DNA from: Alistipes sp. | Lineage (GTDB): Bacteria > Bacteroidota > Bacteroidia > Bacteroidales > Rikenellaceae | Assembly (NCBI GenBank): GCA_017398045.1 | Contig: JAFQHI010000017.1 | Coordinates: forward strand, 107,145-171,144 | DNA length: 64,000 nt | Reading direction: 5' to 3' | Shown here: positions 17,925 through 26,751 of the stretch, piece after piece | Position numbering within the stretch: the stretch's first letter is position 1 | Layout: each line of letters begins with the position of its first letter | The notes under the pieces: model-generated | Told to the model about the DNA's origin: nothing | The model's input: only the letters and a program-made list of their open reading frames with translations | Databases searched by the model: none | Translations under genes and position numbers: made by a program

Positions 17925-18872
17925 ATGCAACCCCTTGTGCAGCGACTGCGACACATTGTCGCCACCGCCACCCCGCAAGCCTTTCGAACCATCGGCTGGA
18001 TTATCCGGCTGACGGTCCTCGTATCGTTTATCGTCTTTTTGATGCAATACACCGGCCTTATTCAGTGGATTTCGGCCTGGGTAAGCCCCGTTTTTCACCT
18101 CTTCGGCCTGCGCGGTGATGCCGCCATGGCCTTCGTGAGCGGCTATTTCATCAACATCTACTCCTCGATAGCGGTCATTTCGACCCTCGATTTGACGGTG
18201 CGCGAGATTACGATTCTGGCCACCATGTCAACGGCCGCCCACGCCATCATCGTCGAGGGTGCCGTCCTGCATAAAACCGGTACGCCGACCCTCTATACCA
18301 TCACGTTGCGCACACTCGCCTCCTTGGCATTGGGTCTTGTGCTGAATTGGGTACTTCCCGACCGCCCCGACTTTGTAGCCGCAAGCGCAGCGGCCCCCTC
18401 CACGGTACCGCTGTTCCAACTGCAAGGCGACTTCCTGCCCCTCTTCGGGGAGTGGCTGCTGGGGGCGGTACGGCTGTCGGTGATGATGTGTGTGCTGATT
18501 TATCTGTTGAACATTCTGCAACGTATGTTGTATGAATTCGGCATCATGGAGCGCATCTCACGGCTGTTAAGCCCCTTGTTGGCGGTATTCGGTCTGCCGA
18601 AAAAGACCTCTTTCCTCTGGATTGTAGCCAATGTCATCGGCCTTTCGTACGGTTCGGCCGCCATGCTGGATGAGGTGGCGCACGGCAATATCTCGCGTCG
18701 CGAAATCAACCTGCTGAACACCCACATCGGCATCTCGCACAGCAACCTGGAGGACCTGTTGCTCTACGCCTCGATTGGCGGCATCTGGTGGGTCATTTTA
18801 CTCTCGCGCTGGGCAATGACGACACTGCTCGTCTGGACCTTGCGCGGTTACTATCGCCTGCGAGGCTGTTAA
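17925..18872 (+). CDS. Nucleoside-recognition (Gate) domain membrane protein
   Basis: A 315-residue inner-membrane protein with about eight hydrophobic segments and two copies of the Gate-type pattern (SGYFINIYSSIAVISTL near residues 70-85; a second one near 220-245, ending with SYGSAAMLDEV). This family resembles spore maturation SpmA/SpmB and nucleoside transporter gates; the transported compound in Bacteroidetes is unknown. It starts 18 bp after the ABC-F gene, and a two-way terminator follows. The motif TAAHAIIVEGAVLHKTG is characteristic of the family. Confidence 0.75.
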   Translation: MQPLVQRLRHIVATATPQAFRTIGWIIRLTVLVSFIVFLMQYTGLIQWISAWVSPVFHLFGLRGDAAMAFVSGYFINIYSSIAVISTLDLTVREITILATMSTAAHAIIVEGAVLHKTGTPTLYTITLRTLASLALGLVLNWVLPDRPDFVAASAAAPSTVPLFQLQGDFLPLFGEWLLGAVRLSVMMCVLIYLLNILQRMLYEFGIMERISRLLSPLLAVFGLPKKTSFLWIVANVIGLSYGSAAMLDEVAHGNISRREINLLNTHIGISHSNLEDLLLYASIGGIWWVILLSRWAMTTLLVWTLRGYYRLRGC

Positions 18873-18886
18873 GCACCGACCCATAC

Positions 18887-18927
18887 AAAAAAAAGGTTGC
18901 CATCCCTTGCGGGGTGGCAACCTTTTT
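18887..18927. terminator. Bidirectional terminator between convergent genes
   Basis: GGTTGCCATCCC (18895-18906) pairs with GGGGTGGCAACC (18911-18922) with one G-U pair; it is preceded by eight A and followed by five T. It can end transcripts from both sides. Confidence 0.88.
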
Positions 18928-18946
18928 AGATAGGCGTTCGTCACAC

Positions 18947-21712
18947 TTACTCGGCGGGAGCCTCTACCACCACCTTCAGCGGCTCGTAGTAATTGCCCTC
19001 GGCATCGGTCCACGTAACGAAGATGGATGCGCTCGTAACGTTGAAGCTCTTCTCGTAGGTAGCCGACTCGGTCAGCCCCGAGATGTAGCGATAAGCGGTC
19101 GAAGCGGTCATCATATAGGCCAGCAGACCGGCGGTATCCTTACCGTTCGTATAGACATTCATGAAGTGGCCACCATCCACCGACGTACCTGCGGCAGGCG
19201 TCACGGTGTAGTTCACCTTGTAGCTGTAGCCCGACTTCACGACGCTGTTCACCGTTACGGTCGGCTTCGAGGTTGCCCATGCAGCATCCGTAGCGGCCAC
19301 AATCTTGGCATTGAGCGTCGGCGTGTAGGTCACCTTCTGCAACTTGGTGTAGTTCTCGCCATCCGTAGCGAGGATATAGAGCGTGTACTCCGTATCGGTC
19401 GTCAGGTTCTGCACCGTGAAGCAACCATCTGCATCGAGAGCCGACGGACGCACCTGCTTACGCAGCATATAGGTCTCATTCAGCACCAGCTCCTTGGCAA
19501 TGGCATCATCGCTTGCCCACGAAGCGACCTCCGCAGCCGTCAGGTTTGCGTAGTAGTAAATAGTAGCCGTACCACCAGCCGTTACGGGCTTAAACTTGGC
19601 CTTCGTAGCAGCATCGAAGGGCGATGCAATCTCCTCCTTCGTTACGGCCAGCGTAAAGGTCTCGCTGAAGGTTACGCCCTGCGTCTTATAGGTAAACTTG
19701 CACAACTCACCATACTTACCCTCGTTATCCACGGCAATGGCTACGAGCGTGTACTCCGTATCGCTCTCCAGGTCGTAAGCGGCAGCCGGAATCTCGGCCG
19801 AAACCATCGTACCCGTATTCAGCACATCCATCACCAGCTCGCTGTCGGCGGGCATCGTAGCCGTCTCGTAGTACTTGTAGTAGGCTGCCGAAGCACCGGT
19901 CTCGGCCTGCAAGAAGAGCGAAATCGAGCTAAAGGTAATCTCCGGCTCGGTCTTGGCGGTCACCTTCAGCATACCACCGCTCTGCAAAGCAGCCGACGTG
20001 AACTCGAAGACCTTCATATCCTCCATCGAATAGACCGTCTTACCCTCCTCGACGGGCATAATCCACATCACGTAGGTCGTCGAGGGCTGGATACCCGGAA
20101 TATCGGCGCAGGGGAATTGGGTCAGCGAAGCCTGAGCCGTCGGAGCGTCGTTGGCGTAGGTGGTCAGCGACGACTCGAAGCCCAGCTCGTAAGCATCGTT
20201 GATGTACGAAATCTGCGATGCACCATCGAAGTAGCTCTTCTGGGTAATACCACCGAAGTAGCGGTCGAAACCGAGGAAGTTAATCTTCACCTGGATATCG
20301 TTGAAGGTAATCTTCGTAGCCTCGGCCTCGACGAGTATCTGCGAGAAGGTAGCCGTATAGAATTCCGAGCTGAGCGAGTAGATGTAATCCCAACCCGACT
20401 CCTCCACCTTCACCGTGGCAGCCCACAGCACATACTTCACGCCCGGGGTCAGCTCCGAACCATAAACCTCGGCAGCCGAGGTGTTGATAACCTGGTGGTA
20501 GCTCGAGAAGTTGTAGGGCGGATTCCAATCCGACCACAGGCCGTTGGCCAAATAGCCCTCCAACGCGCTCTTCACGCTCTCTTCGCTGTACGAAGCGGCG
20601 GGGGTGATACCATATACAAACTTCTCGACGCCCTGATTCGGCTCTACGGTCACCTGACCGGCCGATGCGCTGACGTTGGCAAACGGCTCGGTCGTCACCT
20701 TGAGCTTGGCAATGGCCGTCTTACCACCCTCGAATACACCGATGAGCTTAATCACACCCTCCGAAACAGCGGCACCCGAAGCCAACGCCTCGGCCGAAGG
20801 AGCGGCAAGCGTGATAACGATTTCACCGTAGCGGTCCGGCTCGGCAAACTCGACTTTCCAACCCTGGGGAACCTCCTTGATGAAGTCCACCAGCAGGTTC
20901 TGCCACAGGTTCAGATCGCTCGTCGAAGAGCCCGGAGCCAGGAAGAACGAATCCACCTGCTCACCCCAATACTGGAAGGCAAAGCCATACGTACCGTCGA
21001 GCATCACCGTGAAGCTGCTGCCATCGGCCAGCGTGAAGGTAGCCGAAATGGGCATTTCGTCACCATACTGGTCCTCCATCGTGTTGACAACTACATCGAC
21101 AATGTTGGCGCAGGCAGCACCCGTGCAGGCACCACCCTCAATCGGCGTGTCATCCTCCTCGGGCAGCGACTCGGGGTCCACACCCGTGTTGTGCCACGTC
21201 TTGCCACCGTCAATCGAAATCTGGATAACGCCGTCCACAATCTGGGTCTGGATGGTCGGAGGAGCGGGGAACTCAATCTCGGCCGGCACAACGGGGATGT
21301 TGTTGCCCTCGGCATCCTGAATCGGCGTCAGCTCGCCATTCTCGCCCTTCACGGCCCAAACCTTCTCGCCCTCGACCTCCATGACATAAATCAGGTTCGT
21401 GGGCAGCTCCTCGGGCTTGTACTCGGCATAGACCACAAACGACGTACCGTCGGTGAGCGTGATGGTCCAGTTGCCATTCTCATCTTTTACGTGGCTCTTG
21501 ATGGTCACCTGACCGCTAATCATGTTGGTCAGCGTGGTCACCTCGGCCTGCAAGCGGGCCTCGAGCGCCTCCACACGGCTGTAAAGGTCGGCAATCTGCT
21601 CCTTCAGCTCCGTGTCGTCATACGGCACGTGGTCACACTCCTCGCACGACCAACCCGCCATGGCGGCCAGCACGAGTGCAACGGCCGCAAACTTCTGGAA
21701 GAAATTTTTCAT
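18947..21712 (-). CDS. Large surface lipoprotein with coiled coil and Fn3-like repeats
   Basis: A 921-residue protein. The start is placed at the ATG giving MKNFFQKFAAVALVL; another ATG lies four codons upstream. The signal peptide ends in AGWSC, a probable lipobox. Residues about 30-65 form a short coiled coil, followed by a DUF4988-like segment (NGNWTITLTDGTSFVVYAEY). The remainder looks like a chain of beta-sandwich domains ending in similar strands (STTYVMWIMPV, DTEYTLVAIAVD, DTEYTLYILATD), as in fibronectin type III repeats. It probably sits on the cell surface and binds a glycan or protein (inference). It has no SusC/D partner here. Confidence 0.75.
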   Translation of the reverse strand: MKNFFQKFAAVALVLAAMAGWSCEECDHVPYDDTELKEQIADLYSRVEALEARLQAEVTTLTNMISGQVTIKSHVKDENGNWTITLTDGTSFVVYAEYKPEELPTNLIYVMEVEGEKVWAVKGENGELTPIQDAEGNNIPVVPAEIEFPAPPTIQTQIVDGVIQISIDGGKTWHNTGVDPESLPEEDDTPIEGGACTGAACANIVDVVVNTMEDQYGDEMPISATFTLADGSSFTVMLDGTYGFAFQYWGEQVDSFFLAPGSSTSDLNLWQNLLVDFIKEVPQGWKVEFAEPDRYGEIVITLAAPSAEALASGAAVSEGVIKLIGVFEGGKTAIAKLKVTTEPFANVSASAGQVTVEPNQGVEKFVYGITPAASYSEESVKSALEGYLANGLWSDWNPPYNFSSYHQVINTSAAEVYGSELTPGVKYVLWAATVKVEESGWDYIYSLSSEFYTATFSQILVEAEATKITFNDIQVKINFLGFDRYFGGITQKSYFDGASQISYINDAYELGFESSLTTYANDAPTAQASLTQFPCADIPGIQPSTTYVMWIMPVEEGKTVYSMEDMKVFEFTSAALQSGGMLKVTAKTEPEITFSSISLFLQAETGASAAYYKYYETATMPADSELVMDVLNTGTMVSAEIPAAAYDLESDTEYTLVAIAVDNEGKYGELCKFTYKTQGVTFSETFTLAVTKEEIASPFDAATKAKFKPVTAGGTATIYYYANLTAAEVASWASDDAIAKELVLNETYMLRKQVRPSALDADGCFTVQNLTTDTEYTLYILATDGENYTKLQKVTYTPTLNAKIVAATDAAWATSKPTVTVNSVVKSGYSYKVNYTVTPAAGTSVDGGHFMNVYTNGKDTAGLLAYMMTASTAYRYISGLTESATYEKSFNVTSASIFVTWTDAEGNYYEPLKVVVEAPAE

Positions 21713-21821
21713 ATAGGTATGCATTTAGTTAATGTATTTGTGAGTGATTAGAAAAGTGTCGCTTCTAACTCGCAAAGTGCAAAACTACATATTTTTTTTC
21801 AAAAACAGCCACCCATACAAA

Positions 21822-21848
21822 AAAAAGAGAACGCGAAGTTCTCTTTTT
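21822..21848 (-). terminator. Terminator of the DPP-IV-type peptidase gene
   Basis: AAAAAGAGAAC (21822-21832) pairs perfectly with GTTCTCTTTTT (21838-21848). Read on the minus strand the stem is followed by a T-rich stretch (the A run at 21819-21826). Confidence 0.8.
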
Positions 21849-21869
21849 GAATGGTTTATCGGCCGCCGG

Positions 21870-23993
21870 CTATCGCAAATAATCCTCGAAATAGTCGGTC
21901 ACCTTCTGCATCAAATGGACACGGTCCTTGCCGCGCACGTTGTGTTCGTGGCAGGGATAGGGGAAGTAATCCACCTGCACGCCCTTCACCACGCAGGCTC
22001 GCACGAAGCTCAAACTGTGTTGCCACAGCACCGTAGCGTCAATTGCACCTTGGCAAATCAGGAGCTTGCCCCGGAGCTTCTCGGCCATCGGGATAAGGCT
22101 CGTCGAGGCGTAGCCATCGGGGTTCGTTTCGGGGTTCTCCATATAACGCTCGCCATACATCACCTCGTACCACTTCCAATCAATCACCGGACCACCAGCC
22201 ACACCGACCTTGAAGATTTCGGGATAGTTGGTCATGAGCGAGATGGTCATAAAACCGCCATACGACCAGCCATGGACGCCCACGCGGTCGCTATCGCACC
22301 ACGGGTGGGCGAGCAGCCACTTAAGACCGGCTATCTGGTCGGCCATCTCGGCCTTGCCACATTGGCGATGAATCGCCTGCTCGTAGGCCAAACCGCGATT
22401 CGTCGTACCGCGATTATCCATCACAAAGACCACATAACCACGCTGGGCCATATACATCTCCCAACGACGCAGGAGGGCCTGATAGGTGTTCTGCACCATC
22501 TGCGAGTGGGGACCGCCATAGACGTAAAGGATGACGGGGTATTTCTTCGTCGGGTCGAAGTCGTGGGGCTTAATCAGGCGGTAGTAGTTGTCATACTTAC
22601 CGTCGGCACTCTTCACCGTACCGAGTTCAATTGCGCCGTAGTTCAGCTCGGCCGAGGGGTCGGCTGCACGCAACAGCTCCTCGCTCCGCTTGCCGTCACA
22701 CGAGGCGAGGCGCACCACACGCGGCACGCGAAGCGACGAATAGGTGTCGATAAAGTGGTTGCCGTCGAGGCTGATGTTGCAGGTGTGCCATCCGGCATCG
22801 GGCGTAAGGCGACGCACCTTGCGGCTCTTCATATCGAGGCGGAAGAGGTGGTTCTCCACGGGCGAAACCTCGGCCGAAGTGTAGAAAACAGAGCGTCCAC
22901 GCTCGGCCACCAGCTCCACATCGGCATCGACCTTCGTCAGTCGCTCCACCGCTCCGGTCGAGAGCGAACAGAGGTAGAGGTTGCGGTAGCCGTCCCGATT
23001 CGAGGTCGTATAGATAAACTTATCGGGGTCGCTCTTAAGGAAGTGGAGCGGGTATTGCGGCTCAACATATTTCTCGTTCTTCTCCTCGAGTATCGTGCGG
23101 ATGAAGCTGCCGTCAGCCGCGTTATAGGCATTCAGGTGCATCTGCTTCTGCGAGCGGTCGAGGACCTGGATGTAAATCGTCTTCGAGTCGGGCGACCAGC
23201 TGATGCACGTCAGGTAACGCTCCTCGGTAAAGTCGGTCACATTGACCCAGACTATCTGTTGCGTCTCGTAGTTGTAGATACCCAATCGCACCCGCTCCGA
23301 AGCCATGCCCACCATCGGATACTTCACCTCGCGAAGCGACCCTATGCGCGTCGTAATATCCAGGAGCGGGAAGGTCGAAACGTGACGCTCATCCTTCTGG
23401 AAGAAGGCCACATGGAACTTATCGGGTGCAGGGAACAGACCACCCATGATGCCGAACTCGTTGCGGCTCACCGACTGACCGCTCACGATATTCTTGTCCT
23501 TCTCTTGCGTGATGGCATACTCGTTTCCCGCACGGTCGGACCAATAGAGGTTGTTCTCGCGCGTGTAGAGGAAACGTCCTTCGTCGGCATAGAGCGGATT
23601 TTCAGCCCCCTCGGGGATGGCATAGCGATGCACAATCGTATCGGCCACGGGGTCGATGCCGACCAACTCACGACCGGCATAGAAGCGCATCGTCCCCTTG
23701 CCCGTGAGGGTGTAGGGCGGAATCTGCTTGAGCGAGGAGCCGAGCAGCGCGTTAATTTTTTCGAGCGAGGTCAGCACCTTTCGCTCGCCGCTTTTCAGCT
23801 CCACATCATAGACAACCCCCTCCTCGACGACCGTATAGTATTGCGAATCGGGTCGCCACGTAACGGGCAGGTTCTCCACTTGAAGGCCCGTACCGAGGAC
23901 GGCCTCCTCCATCGTCAGCAGACGCTCCTGCGCCTCAACCTTAAGCGAACAAAGTGACATAAGCACCAAAGAAAGGTAAAAAAAGTGTTTCAT
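21870..23993 (-). CDS. Dipeptidyl-peptidase IV family serine peptidase (S9)
   Basis: A 707-residue secreted peptidase that removes dipeptides from peptide N-termini in the periplasm or outside the cell. The signal peptide is MKHFFYLSLVLMSLCSLKVEAQ. Residues about 40-470 form the beta-propeller (DPPIV_N); the alpha/beta hydrolase domain follows with GWSYGGF (nucleophile Ser near 577), the acid Asp near 652 (GAIDATVLW) and His near 684 (CHEHN). All catalytic residues are present. It is a single gene with its own terminator. Closely related enzymes include S9B peptidases of Porphyromonas; substrate preference for Pro or Ala is not readable. Confidence 0.9.
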   Translation of the reverse strand: MKHFFYLSLVLMSLCSLKVEAQERLLTMEEAVLGTGLQVENLPVTWRPDSQYYTVVEEGVVYDVELKSGERKVLTSLEKINALLGSSLKQIPPYTLTGKGTMRFYAGRELVGIDPVADTIVHRYAIPEGAENPLYADEGRFLYTRENNLYWSDRAGNEYAITQEKDKNIVSGQSVSRNEFGIMGGLFPAPDKFHVAFFQKDERHVSTFPLLDITTRIGSLREVKYPMVGMASERVRLGIYNYETQQIVWVNVTDFTEERYLTCISWSPDSKTIYIQVLDRSQKQMHLNAYNAADGSFIRTILEEKNEKYVEPQYPLHFLKSDPDKFIYTTSNRDGYRNLYLCSLSTGAVERLTKVDADVELVAERGRSVFYTSAEVSPVENHLFRLDMKSRKVRRLTPDAGWHTCNISLDGNHFIDTYSSLRVPRVVRLASCDGKRSEELLRAADPSAELNYGAIELGTVKSADGKYDNYYRLIKPHDFDPTKKYPVILYVYGGPHSQMVQNTYQALLRRWEMYMAQRGYVVFVMDNRGTTNRGLAYEQAIHRQCGKAEMADQIAGLKWLLAHPWCDSDRVGVHGWSYGGFMTISLMTNYPEIFKVGVAGGPVIDWKWYEVMYGERYMENPETNPDGYASTSLIPMAEKLRGKLLICQGAIDATVLWQHSLSFVRACVVKGVQVDYFPYPCHEHNVRGKDRVHLMQKVTDYFEDYLR

Positions 23994-24219
23994 CGGATTC
24001 GTAGCTTTAATTTTGGTGTAAAATTACTAATCGGAATGCAAAAATGCAACCTTAAGCCCCGTTTCGGCGCGATTTTGTGGCGAACGGAGCCTCATTTCGT
24101 TTTTCGCCACACCCCGCTTTTTTCGTCCCCGAAAGGGGCCGGAAACCCCTCTCCGGCCACTCCGAGCGACTTTTGACCACATTTCAACCGCAGGCCGAAA
24201 AGAACCCGCGACTACGCCC

Positions 24220-24227
24220 TATCTTTG
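24220..24227 (+). promoter_or_regulatory. Promoter -7 element for the ACP operon
   Basis: TATCTTTG, 33 bp before the ATG at 24261. The -33 element is not clear. The 190 bp upstream hold two small GC-rich hairpins (for example GGCCGGA/TCCGGCC near 24138-24160) and no gene. Confidence 0.6.
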
Positions 24228-24260
24228 CCGACGACAAACGAATCAAACTAAAAAAAAGCA

Positions 24261-24503
24261 ATGAAGATGACAGACATTCAAAGCAAGGTAACGGAGATTA
24301 TTGTCGAGAAGTTGGGCGTAAAGGCCGCAGAGGTTACGCCCGAGGCCAACTTTACGGCCCACCTGGGTGCCGACTCGCTCGACACGGTCGAGCTTATCAT
24401 GGAGTTTGAGAAGGCCTTCGACCTGCAAATTCCCGACGATGCCGCCACCTCGATTCAGACCGTAGGCGATGCAATTGCCTACATCGAACAGCAGACCAAA
24501 TAG
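24261..24503 (+). CDS. Acyl carrier protein
   Basis: An 80-residue acidic protein with the phosphopantetheine site [10 protein letters not shown] (Ser near residue 39) and the usual four-helix layout; it carries acyl chains as thioesters. The length and motif are those of AcpP. It is followed after a GC-rich hairpin by the acyl-activating enzyme gene, and the neighbourhood also holds an acyl-CoA dehydrogenase-like gene, a ketoacyl synthase and a reductase. It may be the general fatty-acid ACP or one dedicated to a special lipid; the housekeeping fabF-acpP-fabD arrangement is absent, which favours the second (inference). The symbol acpP is not assigned for that reason. Confidence 0.9.
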   Translation: MKMTDIQSKVTEIIVEKLGVKAAEVTPEANFTAHLGADSLDTVELIMEFEKAFDLQIPDDAATSIQTVGDAIAYIEQQTK

Positions 24504-24518
24504 GTCGCCGTCCCCCTC

Positions 24519-24556
24519 GGGGGAGGAGACCACAGACCGCTCCTCCCCCACTTTTT
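24519..24556 (+). terminator. Hairpin after the ACP gene (terminator or attenuator)
   Basis: GGGGGAGGAG (24519-24528) pairs with CTCCTCCCCC (24540-24549), followed by ACTTTTTC. It lies between the ACP gene and the ligase gene, so it may lower expression of the downstream genes relative to ACP. Confidence 0.65.
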
Positions 24557-24587
24557 CCATCCATCAAAAGCATAAAAAATAAGGAAT

Positions 24588-26231
24588 ATGATATCATTCA
24601 TCAAGCGATTCGAGCAGGCCGTCCAAACCCATTGGCACCAGCCTGCCGTGAGTAACTACCGCCAAAATCCGCTGCTGTATGCCGACCTGGCCGCCGAAAT
24701 CGAGCAGTTGCACCTCTTGTGGCGCAAGGCGGGGCTTGAAGCAGGGGATAAAATCACCATCCACGCAGCCAGCTCCGAGGCCTGGATTCGCCTCTTTATG
24801 GCGGTCGTGAGCGGAGGCTACGTTGCCGTACCGCTTCTGAACGGCTACACCCCGCACGACACCCAGCAATTGATTGCCCACTCCGACAGCCGCATCCTCT
24901 ACACCGAGGAGTCGCTCTTCGCGAAGATGGACTTCGAGGCCATGCCCGCATTGCTGGCCGCCATCGACACCCGCACGGGGCAGTTGTTGGCCTCACGCGA
25001 TGATTTTGAGTCGCTCTACCAAAATCGCCACCACGATTTTGCGCAACACCACCCCACCCCATTGCGTCCCGAAGAGATTCACTACACGACGCGGGAGATG
25101 GAGCAGGTCTGCGTCATCAACTACACCTCCGGTTCGACGGGCAACCCCAAAGGGGTGATGCTCACCATCGGCAACTTCTCGTCCAACGTCGATGCCATCA
25201 CCTCCATCTTCCCCTTCGAGGCCCAAGAGCGATACCTGAGTATTTTGCCCTTGGCCCACATCTTCGGTCTGACGGTGGATGGCATCACACCGCTCTGCAC
25301 GGGTATGCACCTGACCATATTGGCCGCACTGCCCACCCCGACCACCCTCAAAGCGGCCCTCTGCGAGATTCGTCCGCGCCTCTTTTTTGCCGTTCCGCTC
25401 GTCTTAAGCAAAATGATTGACTACACGATTGGCGAGTTCGTACAGAGCAAAAGCGGTCGTGAGAAGTTGGCCGACTACCGCAACCACCCGGACTTTTGTG
25501 CCGCCCTGCGCACGATTTTCATGGCCGCCTTCGGAGGCCGTTGCGAATACATCCTCACCGGAGGTGCCGCCATCCCGACCCAAATCGAGGAGCTGCTCCA
25601 CGCCAAATTGCAGGCACCCTTCATGACCGGCTACGGCATGACCGAGTGTGCGCCCGTGATTTCAATTGGTCTGACCGGAGCCTACAAATTGCGCTCCTGC
25701 GGACAGATTCTGCCCCACTACCAATACCGCATCGACTCGCCCGACCCCGAACGGCTGGCGGGCGAATTGCAAGTCAAAGGGCCGAGCCTGTTTGCCGGCT
25801 ACTACAAGAATCCGGAGGCGACCGCCGAGGCCTTCACAACCGACGGCTATTTCCGCACGGGCGACCTGGGCATTGCCGACCCTCATCGCCACCTCTTCCT
25901 GGTGGGGCGTTGCAAAAGTATGTTGCTCTCCACCAACGGCCAAAATATCTTCCCCGAGGAGATTGAGGTGATACTCAACACCTTCCCCTATATAGCCGAG
26001 TCGCTCATCGTACAACGACAGAATCGGCTGGTGGCCCTTATCGTTCCCAACACCGAACGTGTGGCCACAGACCATCTCGATGCCGACACGTTGCACGAAA
26101 TCATGCGACGCAACCTCGAGGAGTTGAATCACCGCATCCCTGCCTACTCGGTTGTCACGGATTTTGAGTTGCTGAACGAGCCGTTCGCCAAAACCCCCAA
26201 GGGGAGCATCAAACGATTCCGCTATGCATAG
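24588..26231 (+). CDS. AMP-dependent acyl-CoA / acyl-ACP synthetase
   Basis: A 547-residue member of the ANL adenylate-forming family. The ATP-binding motif is YTSGSTGNPKGV (residues about 179-190), then TGYGMTE (about 349), YFRTGDLG (about 423) and the C-terminal lysine region KTPKGSIKRFRY. It activates a carboxylic acid, probably a fatty acid, and passes it to CoA or to the adjacent ACP. The location directly after an ACP gene favours acyl-ACP ligase activity (inference). Its stop codon lies 8 bp inside the next gene, showing coupling with the ETF-like and acyl-CoA dehydrogenase genes. Confidence 0.88.
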   Translation: MISFIKRFEQAVQTHWHQPAVSNYRQNPLLYADLAAEIEQLHLLWRKAGLEAGDKITIHAASSEAWIRLFMAVVSGGYVAVPLLNGYTPHDTQQLIAHSDSRILYTEESLFAKMDFEAMPALLAAIDTRTGQLLASRDDFESLYQNRHHDFAQHHPTPLRPEEIHYTTREMEQVCVINYTSGSTGNPKGVMLTIGNFSSNVDAITSIFPFEAQERYLSILPLAHIFGLTVDGITPLCTGMHLTILAALPTPTTLKAALCEIRPRLFFAVPLVLSKMIDYTIGEFVQSKSGREKLADYRNHPDFCAALRTIFMAAFGGRCEYILTGGAAIPTQIEELLHAKLQAPFMTGYGMTECAPVISIGLTGAYKLRSCGQILPHYQYRIDSPDPERLAGELQVKGPSLFAGYYKNPEATAEAFTTDGYFRTGDLGIADPHRHLFLVGRCKSMLLSTNGQNIFPEEIEVILNTFPYIAESLIVQRQNRLVALIVPNTERVATDHLDADTLHEIMRRNLEELNHRIPAYSVVTDFELLNEPFAKTPKGSIKRFRYA

Positions 26232-26751
26232 CCCGAACATCCGCTCGCTGTTGGCTCTGCGCCACCGCACCCATGGAGAGAGCGCACCGCACACCGCGCC
26301 TTCGACAAAGCCGCACCATCGTGAGCCGCGCCCCCTTTGCACGGAGCAACTGGCCGCACTGCTCATGGAGATTGATCCCGCCACCGAATCCATCGTGCTG
26401 GGGGTAGGTTACGGGGTCAGCCCGACGACCTTTTCACTGCTGCAAGCCCTGGCAACGCGACTTCAGGCCGAGATTATCGGCACCCGTCCGGCTGTGGATG
26501 CGGGGCTGATACCCCCGACCCGCATGGTCGGCCAGAGCGGCATCTCGATTGCCCCGACCTACTACCTTGCCTTCGGCATCTCGGGACAACAGCTGCACAC
26601 GGTCGGCATCGAGCAGAGTCGCCATATCGTGGCCATCAACACCGACCCCACGGCTCGGCTGTGTCAAATGGCCGACTACGTGGTGGTGGACGATGCCCAT
26701 CATGTAGCCAACGAGTTACTCCGAATTTTGCAAAAGCGAAAAAGCGCATGA
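26224..26751 (+). CDS. Stand-alone ETF-alpha C-terminal (FAD-binding) domain
   Basis: A 175-residue protein, about half the size of ETF alpha. From residue about 55 it matches the FAD domain: GVGYGV, then GTRPAVDAGLIP, VGQSGISIAPTYYLAFGISG, VAINTDPTARLCQMADYVV and a final helix. The N-terminal ~50 residues are basic and His/Pro-rich and do not look like ETF domain I. No ETF-beta gene is in the window. It overlaps the upstream ligase by 8 bp and the downstream acyl-CoA dehydrogenase by 4 bp (ATGA). It probably takes electrons from that dehydrogenase (inference). A pseudogene is unlikely, because the frame is intact and coupled on both sides. Confidence 0.75.
   Translation: MHSPNIRSLLALRHRTHGESAPHTAPSTKPHHREPRPLCTEQLAALLMEIDPATESIVLGVGYGVSPTTFSLLQALATRLQAEIIGTRPAVDAGLIPPTRMVGQSGISIAPTYYLAFGISGQQLHTVGIEQSRHIVAINTDPTARLCQMADYVVVDDAHHVANELLRILQKRKSA

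Noticed and set aside
18788-21751. 987-codon plus-strand frame opposite the surface lipoprotein
   Set aside because: The protein is Arg/His/Leu-rich without domains; the minus-strand frame has a signal peptide, lipobox and repeated beta domains.
21744-23957. 737-codon plus-strand frame opposite the DPP-IV-type peptidase
   Set aside because: The minus-strand frame contains the full catalytic triad and signal peptide; the plus frame has no recognisable motif.
26224-26751. ETF-alpha pseudogene
   Set aside because: The frame is intact, starts and stops are coupled to both neighbours, and the FAD-domain motifs are well kept; a truncated remnant would be expected to decay.
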